Shown here: one piece after another, positions 1 to 9,773 of the stretch
Layout: the number at the start of each line of letters is the position of its first letter
How positions within the stretch are numbered: position 1 is the first letter of the stretch
Source of the DNA: Galeopsis tetrahit
Lineage: Eukaryota; Streptophyta; Magnoliopsida; Lamiales; Lamiaceae
DNA: 64,000 nt
Direction of reading: 5' to 3'
Assembly (NCBI GenBank): GCA_963675135.1
Contig: OY776129.1
Coordinates: 45,024,141-45,088,140, forward strand
Position numbers and translations under genes: made by a program
The notes under the pieces: model-generated
The model's database searches: none
The model's input: the letters and a program-made list of their open reading frames with translations, nothing else
Told to the model about the DNA's origin: nothing

Positions 1-2856
1 TTGTTAAAAAGGTTGGGTTATTTGGATGTTGCTTCAATTTTACCCAACCCGAATACTTGTTCATCTTGTCAACTGGCTAAAAGCAAGAAATTACCTTTTC
101 AATTAAATGAGAAACGTGCAATTGGGGTTTTACATTTGGTGCATTGTGATTTATGGGGTCCTGCTCCTGTTCAATCTTGTGATGGTTTTCGTTATTATGC
201 TGTATTTGTGGACGATTTTTCGAGATTTTCGTGGATGTACCCTATGCATACAAAGTCTGAATTTTTTGATATTCTTCAGCGTTTCACAACTCTTGTCTGC
301 AATCAGTTTAATGCTAATATCAAAGTATTTCAAAGTGACGGTGGCACAGAATTTACGAGTCATAGGGTGCGAGACTTCTTTTCCTCACGAGGTATTTTGC
401 ATCGATTTTCTTGCCCATACACACCTCAACAAAATGGGCGAGCGGAACGAAAGCATAGGCATATAACTGAAACTGGGCTCTCATTATTATTTCATGCTCA
501 TGCACCTGCTAAGTACTGGTTTGATGCTTTTTCTACAGCAGTGTACATTATAAATCGTTTGCCTTCCTCATTGTTAGATCATCAATCGCCCTTTCATGTA
601 TTATTTGGCACAACTCCTAATTATGCAAATTTTAAATCATTTGGGTGTCGGGTCTACCCATATATTCGTGATTATGTTGCTCATAAATTGGAACCTCGAA
701 GTGCACCATGCATATTTCTTGGTTACAGCAGTGTTCACAAGGGTTTTCGATGTTACGATCCTATCGCTTCCCGAATTTATGTCACTCGCCATGCTCACTT
801 TGACGAATCATGTTTTCCCTTCTCAGGTGATTCTGGTGCAGGTTCTACGGCTAATCTGGATGTTACATCTTTTATGGAGCCTCAAATTCAATTACCTGAA
901 GTAGTGCCTTCAACTCCAAGTACGCAAGCCAAATCAAAGCCTCCAACATGTACTTTGTGCCCATGCACTAACAGTGATGTTGGGCCACCTGCACAATTGG
1001 TTGCCACCCCCTCCAGCCCCATGCATGCAACTGCTCCCATGCATACACCTACTCCCATGCATGCAACTTCACCTGAAATCATGCCCCAAGCATCTCCCGA
1101 GCCGCTCCAGCCAGTAGCAACGGTTGTGCCGTCTACTGCCCAGCCACCTATTTTAGCTCCCTCGCAGTCTATCCATCCAATGCAAACCCGTGCTCGGTCT
1201 GGAATTCACAAACCAAGGTACTTTGTCGATATAGCCTCTACTGCACTTCTATCCGCTTTATCAGTTTCTACAGAACCGAAAGGCTACAAATCTGCCATTA
1301 AATATCCTCATTGGTTAACTGCTATGCGTGAAGAAATGGATGCTCTTCATTCTAATAATACTTGGGAATTGGTGCCCCGCCCTCTAAATTCGAATATTGT
1401 TGGCTCAAAATGGGTTTTTCGCACTAAATATAACTCTGATGGTTCCATTGAACGTTACAAGGCTCGTCTAGTCGCTCAAGGTTTTACTCAAGTTCCTGGG
1501 GTTGATTTCTCTCACACATTCAGTCCTGTTGTTCGGGCAGCAACAGTTCGGGTTATTTTAGCTCTTGCGGTTCACCGTCATTGGCCATTGCGGCAACTCG
1601 ATGTCAAGAATGCCTTTTTACATGGTCTTCTTGATAAGCCTGTTCTTATGGCCCAACCACCGGGGTTTATTGATCCAAAGTATCCGAATCACGTTTGCAA
1701 GTTAAAGATGGCTTTATATGGCCTTCGACAGGCTCCCCTTGCTTGGTTTCAACGTTTCAGCAATTTCTTATTAAGTTTGGGATTTGTATGTAGTAGGGCG
1801 GACACCTCACTATTTTATTTACATCGGGCTGACTGCACTATTTTTTTGCTTTTATATGTTGACGATATTATTATTACTGGCAGTAATTCTACAGTTTTAC
1901 AGACGCTAATTGATCGTGTGAATAAGGAATTTGCTGTGAAAGACTTGGGGAAGCTCAATTATTTCCTTGGTCTTGAAATCACTCATACAGATTCAGGATT
2001 GTTCTTGGGTCAAGCAAAATATGCTCATGATATCCTTACTCGGGCTGATTTGCTTGACTCTAAGCCCATTCATACCCCTTTGGTTGCCGGAGAGTCTCTA
2101 GTCCGCACTGGTGAACCCTTCAAGGATCCTACTCTATATCGTTCTCTAGTGGGTGCACTTCAGTATCTTACAATCACACGTCCCGATCTATCATATGCTG
2201 TCAATCATGTCAGCCAGTTTCTACAATCTCCAACTGTTGATCATTTCATGGCTGTCAAACGTATCCTTCGATACGTCAAAGGTTCTCTACATTTTGGTCT
2301 CACCTTCACTCCGACATCCGACTATGCCATTCTCGGTTACTCTGATGCAGATTGGGCTCGGTGTGTTGACACTCGACGTTCAACTTATGGTTATTCTATA
2401 TTCTTGGGAGGTAACTTGGTTTCATGGAGTGCGAAGAAGCAACCTACAGTTGCTCGTTCAAGTTGTGAATCTGAATATCGTGCATTGGCTAATACAGCTC
2501 AAGAGATGGTTTGGTTAACTCATTTGCTTCGTGAGCTTCGTGCGTTGCCTTCGGCTCGACCCCTATTACTTTGTGATAATAAGAGTGCCTTATTTCTGAG
2601 CCAAAATCCTATCTCCCACAAGCGCGCCAAACATATTGATATCGACTGTCATTTCATTCGTGAACTTGTCTCAAGTGGTCGCTTGGATACTCGTTTTGTC
2701 CCCTCACATCTTCAGGTGGCAGACATCTTCACCAAAAGTCTAGCTCGTCCTGCGTTCGAGCTCTTGCGATCCAAGCTTCGTGTGGATCCAAATCCCACAC
2801 TTTGCTTGAGGGGGGATGTTAGAGATTATTCAGGAAAGACTCTTCAGGAGATATGA
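1..2856 (+). CDS. Ty1/copia retrotransposon polyprotein, 5' end outside window
   Basis: The reading frame is open at base 1 and runs 951 codons to TGA at 2854-2856, so the first in-window codon is not a real start. Domains in order: the end of the GAG-pre-integrase zinc region (CSSCQLAKSKKLPF, residues about 21-34); the integrase core (HCDLWGP near 48, SDGGTEF near 112, PQQNGRAERKH near 142); reverse transcriptase with YVDDIIITGS near 618; and RNase H with GYSDADWA near 778 and DNKSALFLSQNP near 858. Gag and protease would lie left of the window. No internal stop or frameshift is visible in this part, so it may be a fairly recent insertion. A polypurine tract and short LTR follow directly. 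The short LTR and C-terminus recall Ale/Retrofit-type copia elements, but that lineage call is inference. Confidence 0.95.
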   Translation: MLKRLGYLDVASILPNPNTCSSCQLAKSKKLPFQLNEKRAIGVLHLVHCDLWGPAPVQSCDGFRYYAVFVDDFSRFSWMYPMHTKSEFFDILQRFTTLVCNQFNANIKVFQSDGGTEFTSHRVRDFFSSRGILHRFSCPYTPQQNGRAERKHRHITETGLSLLFHAHAPAKYWFDAFSTAVYIINRLPSSLLDHQSPFHVLFGTTPNYANFKSFGCRVYPYIRDYVAHKLEPRSAPCIFLGYSSVHKGFRCYDPIASRIYVTRHAHFDESCFPFSGDSGAGSTANLDVTSFMEPQIQLPEVVPSTPSTQAKSKPPTCTLCPCTNSDVGPPAQLVATPSSPMHATAPMHTPTPMHATSPEIMPQASPEPLQPVATVVPSTAQPPILAPSQSIHPMQTRARSGIHKPRYFVDIASTALLSALSVSTEPKGYKSAIKYPHWLTAMREEMDALHSNNTWELVPRPLNSNIVGSKWVFRTKYNSDGSIERYKARLVAQGFTQVPGVDFSHTFSPVVRAATVRVILALAVHRHWPLRQLDVKNAFLHGLLDKPVLMAQPPGFIDPKYPNHVCKLKMALYGLRQAPLAWFQRFSNFLLSLGFVCSRADTSLFYLHRADCTIFLLLYVDDIIITGSNSTVLQTLIDRVNKEFAVKDLGKLNYFLGLEITHTDSGLFLGQAKYAHDILTRADLLDSKPIHTPLVAGESLVRTGEPFKDPTLYRSLVGALQYLTITRPDLSYAVNHVSQFLQSPTVDHFMAVKRILRYVKGSLHFGLTFTPTSDYAILGYSDADWARCVDTRRSTYGYSIFLGGNLVSWSAKKQPTVARSSCESEYRALANTAQEMVWLTHLLRELRALPSARPLLLCDNKSALFLSQNPISHKRAKHIDIDCHFIRELVSSGRLDTRFVPSHLQVADIFTKSLARPAFELLRSKLRVDPNPTLCLRGDVRDYSGKTLQEI
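2805..2816 (+). other. polypurine tract of the copia element
   Basis: The purine run CTTGAGGGGGGA lies directly before the TGTTAGAGATT start of the LTR and overlaps the end of the polyprotein frame. This is the normal primer site for plus-strand DNA synthesis in copia elements. Confidence 0.8.
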
Positions 2857-2990
2857 CCTATTCTACTTTGCTATGTTTATCCATATCTTAGACTCATTCA
2901 AATTGTAAATCTAGATTATTCCTTTGATCAGCTTATATACTGTACATCGTGACTTTATTTTCTCAAGTTAATCAATATATCATTTATTCA
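2817..2990 (+). repeat. 3' LTR of the copia element
   Basis: The LTR starts TGTTAGAGATTATTC right after the polypurine tract. The most likely end is the CA at 2989-2990, because sequence matching the CACTA element at 4880-5075 begins immediately after it. That gives an LTR of about 174 bp. The last 40 codons of pol are not in the LTR except for the final dozen. The partner LTR is outside the window, so the right end is an inference from the flanking sequence. Confidence 0.7.
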
Positions 2991-3065
2991 TATCCCCGAT
3001 GCCATTTGGTAACGGCCCCCCCGATGCAAAATGGCATCGGCAGTGGGCCCGATGCCTTCCCCGTC

Positions 3066-3137
3066 GCCCTAAAACCCTAAACCCTAAAATCCTAAAACCC
3101 TAAACCTCTTAACCCTAAACCCTGAAACCCTAAAATT
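3066..3137 (+). repeat. interstitial telomere-like repeats
   Basis: About nine degenerate copies of CCCTAAA/CCCTAAAA occur in a row, with variants such as ATCCTAAAA and ACCTCTTAA. The plant (Arabidopsis-type) telomere unit is CCCTAAA. The array is short, inside a transposon, and far from a demonstrated chromosome end. Confidence 0.75.
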
Positions 3138-3635
3138 TGAAAATTATGATTTTTTTTTAGAATTTAGAGTTTATGATTTAGTTTAATTAATGTAGTCATT
3201 ATTTTTCAATTAATTATTTTTATAACTTTAATTTTAATTTTTTTGTTATTAAAAAATTTATATATATAAATGTATGTTTTTTTTTTAATTTAATAATTAT
3301 ATACTGATAATAAACAGTACGTTAATAAATAATTTTAAAAAATCTTAAAATAATTAATCTTGATTAATTAAAAAATGAAAATAATTAATCTTGATTAATT
3401 AAAAAATCAAAATAATTAGGTAATCTTGATTATGGTATCTTTGTCCTACGTTTCCTAATTTTATAGGAATTACCTTTAATTTTTTAAATTTCCATAAAAT
3501 AGTGTTAATTATGTAAGTAAATATAATGATGTAGATAATGACACATCATCATTTGACTCCATAAGGAGCCCATTATATGGGCTCAATATCATTTCTATAT
3601 ATGTCATGTATATTTGCGTGGATTTTGACTCCATA

Positions 3636-4049
3636 ATTGAAAAATGAATTAGAGAATAATTTTATAATAGATGAAAATATTTTTAATTAAATGGATAAGT
3701 GAATTCATATTTTTAAATGGATAAGTGAAAATAATTATATATATTTAATGTTGTGAATTGAAAATTAGAATGAATTTAAATGATGTGATTATAATAAATT
3801 TAAATGTATAAGTGAAAATAATTATATTCAATGTTGTATGTAATTATAATGTTGTGAAATTAAAAATTAGAATGAATTAAAATTTTGTAAATTTAGGATT
3901 AGAATAAATTTAAATAGTGTGAATTGATACCGTAATTAAATTATTTAATTTGAAAAACATAATTTAGTTAATTTAAAAAACATAATTTAGAAATAATTAT
4001 GATATGCTTTGATAAATAATTTAATAAGCAACAATTAAAGTTAGAATGA
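3636..4049 (+). repeat. direct repeat, copy A (about 410 bp)
   Basis: AT-rich block repeated almost exactly at 4197-4609, offset about 560 bp. It contains GGATAAGTGAATTCATA and GCAACAATTAAAGTTAGAA in both copies. No coding potential is seen. It lies in the body of the CACTA remnant. Confidence 0.85.
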
Positions 4050-4196
4050 CTTATGAATTTAGCATTACTCCTGATCAGAGTGAAACGAACATTATATATA
4101 ATATACTACAACAATTAGGAAATTAATCAAGCTTATTCTCTGCAATTAAAAAAAAAAAAGTATTCACTGGTACTCCGTATTAGATAAGTGTATTTT

Positions 4197-4609
4197 AATT
4201 GAAAATGAACTAGAGAATAATTTTATAATAGATGAAAATATTTTTAATTAAATGGATAAGTGAATTCATATTTTTAAATGGATAAGTGAAAATAATTATA
4301 TATATTTAATGTTGTGAATTGAAAATTAGAATGAATTTAAATGATGTGATTATAATAAATTTAAATGTATAAGTGAAAATAATTATATTCAATGTTGTAT
4401 GTAATTATAATGTTGTGAAATTAAAAATTAGAATGAATTTAAATGTTGAAAATTGAGGATTAGAATAAATTTAAATAGTGTGAAATGATACCGTAATTAA
4501 ATTATTTAATTTGAAAAACATAATTTAGTTAATTTGAAAAACATAATTTAGAAATAATTATGATATGCTTTGATAAATAATTTAATAAGCAACAATTAAA
4601 GTTAGAATG
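4197..4609 (+). repeat. direct repeat, copy B (about 410 bp)
   Basis: Second copy of the block at 3636-4049, with a few substitutions and a small deletion near 4440. About 147 bp separate the two copies, so this is a dispersed internal duplication and not a strict tandem array. Confidence 0.85.
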
Positions 4610-4689
4610 GATTGAATTAATTAAAGAATTAAAAACTCAAATTAAATTGAATATATATTAATTGCATTCACAACATGTCGACTAAAAGC

Positions 4690-4867
4690 TCCTAGCCTAA
4701 ACGGCACACAGGGGGCGCTCAAAAGCCTTTGAGACCGCGAGGTCCCGAGTTCGAACCCCACAATTCGCGAAAAATGCCAGATTTCCGAGAATTGGGGTGG
4801 CCCAGCGGTGGGGGGTGGGTGTTGGTGGCCTCGATACCTGGGTTCGAAACCCAGATTCGTCTTTTTT
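4690..4867 (+). repeat. two tandem tRNA-like (SINE head) modules
   Basis: Module 1 (about 4690-4761) has an A-box-like TAGCCTAAACGG and a B-box-like GAGTTCGAACCCC. Module 2 (about 4796-4867) has TGGCCCAGCGGT and GGGTTCGAAACCC followed by CTTTTTT, a Pol III-type terminator. Neither folds into an obvious complete functional tRNA with an anticodon loop, so I read them as SINE-like heads or decayed tRNA copies inside the CACTA element. Confidence 0.5.
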
Positions 4868-5206
4868 AAATGTTAATAAAATGGCATCGGCAGTGGGCCC
4901 GATGCAATTTGGCATCGGCTGTCCCCCCGATGCCAAAAGGCAACGGTTTTCCCCAAATCCGATGTCATTTAAATAGCATCGAGCATATTGGCATCGGCAC
5001 ACTGCCGATGCCTTTGCCGTTGCCTTCATCATTGGGGACGGCAGATCCGATGCCTTCCCCGATGCCATTTTCAAATTATTTTGTAGTGTATATTTCAGAA
5101 TTATTTGTACCTTAAGAGTTTCGAACATGAGATCTTAAAGAATAACATATTTCTAAATCTCAAGCCTATTTTTCAGATTAATACTATAGACGTGTGTTAA
5201 ATAATA

Positions 5207-5448
5207 CTCCCTCCGTCCTAGATCAGTTTTCACACTGATTTAAGTACGGAAACTAAGAAAAAGTTATTAATAAAGGTCTTTGAGTCATATCAATTTAATT
5301 AAAATGATAAATAAGAGTATTATGTAAAAAAAAAAAAAAAAGACAATATCATATAGGGTAAATAAGTGATAATTTTGAAATAAGAGTGTTCGTTTTTTTT
5401 TTTTAAATATTAAAAAAAAAGTATAAAAACTAATTTGAATAGAAGAAG
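5207..5448. mobile_element. Stowaway-type MITE
   Basis: It begins CTCCCTCCGTCC after a TA dinucleotide (5205-5206) and ends in a decayed complement (AGAAGAAG) before TA at 5449-5450. CTCCCTCCGT with a TA duplication is the signature of Tc1/mariner-related Stowaway MITEs. The interior is AT-rich and non-coding. Confidence 0.75.
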
Positions 5449-5903
5449 TACTATTATGACAAAAACTCCATGAACTTAGTTCTTTTTTTTTTTACATTGG
5501 TATACATTTTTAGCATTGTGTGCTTGCAAATTCTAAAAATAATTACTTCTAGAATCATATTTTTTTTAAGAGTTGATTAATAGTTTTGAATAAAAATGAT
5601 TCCAACTCGTTATATAAAACTTGCAAACACATCCAAAGAAGTATCACTATTCAGTGACAAACAAAACAAATAAAATCGTATGTAAAACTAAAAAGTGATA
5701 CGGAGTACTACTTCATATGTGCTAAAATAGTAAAAAAATGTAATTTGAACCCGATTTACACAAAAGCTACCCGGCCTATTATTCATGCAGCGTCGATTAA
5801 AAGCACATATACTACAACAAACAAAGATCATGAATCAAGAAAATTAAACCATATAGCAAATGATTGTATTAATTAAATTAAAATTTAAGCGCACGCACGC
5901 TAG
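5449..5903. other. intergenic, 3' flank of the BIG GRAIN 1-like gene
   Basis: AT-rich DNA with poly-T runs near 5485 and 5562. It would contain the 3' UTR of the minus-strand gene that ends at 5904. No other feature is seen. Confidence 0.5.
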
Positions 5904-6686
5904 CTAGCAATGTTTGATTGTGTCCATATGTGTAGTTCCATAAACAGGAAGTCCACTGGACAAGAAATCTAAATCATGGTTTGGTAAATCAAACAGATCT
6001 GAACTCGAATCACTATCTGCACCCTCATCCTTTTCTTCCCCGAACCTCCTTTCTTCTGATTTCTGCACATTCAACTTCTTCTCCGAAATTCTCGACTTTT
6101 CTTCCAGAAGGGTAATCTTGTAATTCTTGCCACTTGTAGGGCCAGATGAAATATCCTGATTATGATCACTAATCTTGTACGATTTGGTGGGTGTAATTGC
6201 ATTTGCATTTGCATTTGCATTTGCATTTGATGGTTTTTTATCTGTAGAATTAGAATAAGATAGAAAATGGCTGATGCTGCTTCGTCTCTTCCTCCTCCCT
6301 GCACCACCGGGGCTTTCGTCTTCCACGACGAAAGCGGGCCCCGATTTCGACTTCTTTTTCTTCTTCTTCGAATGTGATTGGTTGAAGAGGGAGTTCAAGA
6401 AACTAGCCAACCTGCCACCTGGAGAGCTGGGCTGTTTAAATTTCTTGTTTTGATCAATCACCTGATTATTATTTTGGTGGTGATCCATGATCATGATATG
6501 ATGATATTCAGGAGGAATATTTCGCATCCTCGGCACGTCCAAGCTTCGTCGTTGTGCGTGTTGCTTCCCCGGGATTTGGTCCGAGAAGTATCGTGCTGCT
6601 TCGAAAACGTCGAGCTCGCCCGAATCGCTCCGCCAGTGGAACGAATTCTTGTACATCTTGTGAGCATGAGGGCCTGTAGTAGACAT
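5904..6686 (-). CDS. BG1L: BIG GRAIN 1-like protein
   Basis: A single-exon ORF of 260 codons with ATG at 6686-6684 and TAG at 5906-5904. Conserved motifs seen: FHWRSDSGELDVFEAARYFS (residues 16-35), SPGGRLASFLNSLF (88-101), a lysine run (107-115), an acidic serine motif DSDSSSDLFDL (224-234), and GLPVYGTT near the C-terminus (245-252). These motifs and the length match the plant BIG GRAIN 1-like family. Rice BG1 is known as a plasma-membrane-associated positive regulator of auxin response and transport that affects grain size. The role here is inferred by family. There is no clear transmembrane helix; most of the protein looks disordered and basic. Oddity: an Asn-Ala run (154-163) encoded by a hexanucleotide microsatellite. 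The gene stands alone between transposons. Family call is strong; the exact paralog is not determined. Confidence 0.88.
   Translation of the reverse strand: MSTTGPHAHKMYKNSFHWRSDSGELDVFEAARYFSDQIPGKQHAQRRSLDVPRMRNIPPEYHHIMIMDHHQNNNQVIDQNKKFKQPSSPGGRLASFLNSLFNQSHSKKKKKKSKSGPAFVVEDESPGGAGRRKRRSSISHFLSYSNSTDKKPSNANANANANAITPTKSYKISDHNQDISSGPTSGKNYKITLLEEKSRISEKKLNVQKSEERRFGEEKDEGADSDSSSDLFDLPNHDLDFLSSGLPVYGTTHMDTIKHC
6196..6229 (+). repeat. hexanucleotide microsatellite inside the coding region
   Basis: Five copies of GCATTT in a row. On the coding strand it encodes alternating Asn-Ala. The hexamer period keeps the frame, so copy-number change would alter only protein length. Confidence 0.85.
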
Positions 6687-6751
6687 AACTATTTTTGTGA
6701 CAAAGAATGTTGATGTAATATGTATGATATTGGAGTAGTATAGTAGGAGTA

Positions 6752-6762
6752 TATATTTATAA
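6752..6762 (-). promoter_or_regulatory. putative TATA box of the BIG GRAIN 1-like gene
   Basis: On the minus strand this reads TTATAAATATA, 66 bp before the ATG. That leaves room for a short 5' leader. It is the best TATA candidate near the gene. Confidence 0.55.
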
Positions 6763-8496
6763 TGAGCAAATTAAAGTGTGTGTTTGTTTAGACAGAAATG
6801 GGAATTGGAAATGATTCAGAATAATGGTTTTCCAGTGTCCTTTTTTTATAGTGTAACCAATTAGACTCTTTTAATGATTCCATATACTTATACCATGAAC
6901 TTTTTTCATTTTTATTTGTGTTAATAAAAAAGCGTGCATGGACCCAGTAATTAAAAAGAAAATCAATTTACTGTTTAAGTCTCTCATATTCCAATTCATG
7001 TTTCGTCTTGCATTTTTAGTTAATTTAATTATTTTATACCCATAATATTTTTGAAAGGTAAAAGGTGAAATTATTTAATAACCCGAGTACATAGAGGGTT
7101 ACTTAAATCCCATACATATTGAACCAAAATATCCATTAATTCATAGTAACATTTATAATTTTTCCAGTATACACATTCAGGTCCCAGGAGACCTGTTTTC
7201 AATCGTGGTATGATTGTTAAAAAATTTGCGGGATCATGTGCTTTCATCCACTTTCATGTACTAACTTGATGTTGTCCGCAATTTCTTCGTTAGTTGAAGA
7301 ATGATTCTATACACATAATAGATCGACTTGTATTCTCTGAATCAATTCCTTAATCTTTTGTTTCTAGTACCATTTTTTCAAAATTGTATATATCCATTTC
7401 AAATTAATAGTGGTTGAAATAATTAGTTGTTCCCATTTGATCATTGTACTTGATGAGAATTTGTGCTTTGAACATAAGTGGCGTGGGGTACAAACATCTA
7501 TTATCCTTCACAAATTAAAATTCAAAGTTTTTTTTTTTTTTTTTTTTTGGAGGGAAGGGGTGGGGTGGGAGGATTTTCTTGGATGCTCATAATCTCTTGG
7601 ACTTTCAAGTGGTGTTTGATTGATTTCGTACCATTATCTTCTTTACTTGAAGATTTTGTGGGAAAAAAAGGAGATTGAATCTTTTACTTTAGCCTTTCAA
7701 TAAAATAAAATTTTGATTTGAGGGGACAAATTTAGGATATTTATCTTTAATAAATTGGGGTTGTTAGAATGTCATATAATGCTACATAGCATATTGATAA
7801 AAAGTTGTGTGTAACGGGGTGCACGAATTTAATCCACACAATTCATTTGCTCTATTACTCCATTTACAATTCTTTTACATTATTAGAAAATATTCATTCG
7901 GTTCATAATATAACTTTTATAGACAGTCCCGAAAGTTAAGAATAAGAGAAAATTAAAAATTATTTATCTCGATTCAAATAGAAGAAAACCAAGAAAGGTA
8001 CAACAAATATAGTTTACGTACATTTGTTTTTTAATGTACATTTGTTAAAGGTCTAAATTTAGATATTCAATTTGTATAACATAGATGAACAATACAAATA
8101 ATAATATAAATACGTACATTTGTTTTAAAAATCTTGTAGCCGCTACTACTGCGCGGGGATAGCACTTGTGAATTAATAATTTTTATTTTATATATACTTT
8201 TTTTTTTTTGGTTAATGAGTTAAAGTTGAATTAAAATTGCATCAATTATAACGCAACTAGTGCCAAGCTTGTGAAAGTTACAATCAGACCCCTCCATTAG
8301 GCCTTTAATACCTAACAAAATATTCAAAATAACTATAAATATTAAAAAAAATGGTACTCCAGTGTAATAGTAAGATGACAAGTTGGTGAGACCCAACTAA
8401 ATAGATTCACTTAAATTTTCTGAAATTTTTTCGAAAAAAAAAACTAAAGGTTTTTAAACTTAATGTTTGACAAAAGAAAATTAATAATATTGTATA
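6763..8496. other. intergenic, upstream region of the BIG GRAIN 1-like gene
   Basis: AT-rich, non-coding. It contains a poly-T tract followed by a G-rich patch (7527-7575), and a small inverted motif AGGTCCCAGGAGACCT at 7180-7195. No gene or clear transposon ends recognised. Confidence 0.5.
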
Positions 8497-8673
8497 CTCC
8501 CCTATTTTTTCCACATTAATTAAAGAATATAATATTATATGTGTAGTGAGTTATTAAGGTAGATATAAGAAAAGGTAGATAAAAATAGTAGATATTGTAA
8601 AAAAATGAAATTGATAACTTTTGATGGCACGTTCAAAATGATAAAATTGACAATTTAAAAAAAACGGAATGAG
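8497..8673. mobile_element. degenerate Stowaway-type MITE
   Basis: The left end CTCCCCTATTTTTTCC follows TA (8495-8496). The right end AAACGGAATGAG precedes TA (8674-8675). Both are decayed versions of the Stowaway terminus. Confidence 0.5.
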
Positions 8674-9551
8674 TATTATTTTGAATTTAATAGGGAGGGA
8701 CCCCACCCTAGCTCAGTCCCTGGATGAATAATAATATCATGCAATCATATAAACTAACAATAGAGTATATATACAAAGATGTGGAGCCATCAACTCTAGT
8801 TAGCTAGCTAGAGCAAGCCTAGCTTATTAATCCTTATATCAATCATTTCATGATCTTGTTTAAATTGAGTTTGGTATCAAACAGACATAATTAAATTGAT
8901 GACACCACCATGGCAAACATAACTCCATAAACGAACCAAAACTTGTAGGCTAAACATTGAATACAAGACATAAAATCAAACTGGACATAATAATATTAAA
9001 ATTGAAATATATTTATTTATAATACGACACATGCACTATTTATTTAATTAAAATAGAATATATAGATGGAGAAATATAAGTGAGTATTAGCAGAGAGGCA
9101 GGTTGGCCACCTTATCTGCTAGTGTCCTTACCTTCTCCATTAATAATTCCAATTATACATTATAATCTAGCTACTTTGGATGCATATAACATGTTTGGTT
9201 GCTTTCTTTTGCTATCCACCATGGATTATAAAGTTAACTTCCATGGCTAATATCTTTCCAAGAGTCCACATCTCCTGTCTTGTGCTCTATTCACACTACT
9301 CGATCAGTTTTAAAAGAAACGCAAATACTTTTGTATAATTGTTAGCATGTAACTGGATTCACTTTACATAAATGAGCTGAATGCATAAGATATGGACTGA
9401 ACTTTTGTATTTACGTTATAGTAGATCGAATGTTTGAGTTAAATATAAGTTACACCACATTATGTAACTATATATTACATAAGAATCCAAGATGAGAAAG
9501 AATTGAATAGAGAGTATAGTTTAGTGAGTTCTTGTCGGTTGATTATTTATG
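8674..9551. other. intergenic, nothing recognised
   Basis: AT-rich DNA with scattered short motifs. No ORF, RNA gene or repeat that I can support. Confidence 0.5.
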
Positions 9552-9773
9552 GGCCACGGCTAAATGCCCCCTTCTTTTATGAATTCACCCCTCATTTGAA
9601 TTCACCCCTTGTTATTTTCCAAAACTACCCACCCCAAAAACTCTAACCTTAGCTAATTTTCTTTTCTCCTCCTTTATTTTCTTCACAGCCTCCCTTCTCC
9701 CTCATTTCCTTTCCTCGCCGCCGCCCTCAGCGCAGCCGTCTGCGTCCCTTCGTGTAGCTGCCCGCCACGAGCC

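Larger units (their letters stand above)
2991..5088 (-). mobile_element. CACTA (En/Spm-type) element remnant, right end intact
   Basis: The right end reads, on the minus strand, CACTACAAAATAATTTG from 5088 inward. This is a standard CACTA terminus. Inside it are many copies of GGCATCGG or CCGATGCC in both orientations (4881-5075). The same motif cluster reappears at 2994-3060, next to the copia LTR, so the copia element most likely landed in the left subterminal region of this CACTA element. No transposase ORF is visible, which suggests a non-autonomous copy. The body holds telomere-like repeats, a 410-bp direct duplication and two tRNA-like modules. The left terminus lies outside the window. 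Confidence 0.7.

Noticed and set aside
4697..5128. 143-codon minus-strand ORF
   Set aside because: It runs across the tRNA-like modules and GGCATCGG repeats of the CACTA end; no protein motif.
6071..6713. ORFs overlapping the BIG GRAIN 1-like gene in other frames
   Set aside because: Shadows of the real gene; the conserved motifs are only in the 5904-6686 frame.
8130..8170. Helitron-like 3' hairpin (GCGCGGGG near 8153)
   Set aside because: No matching stem and no CTRR end at the right distance.
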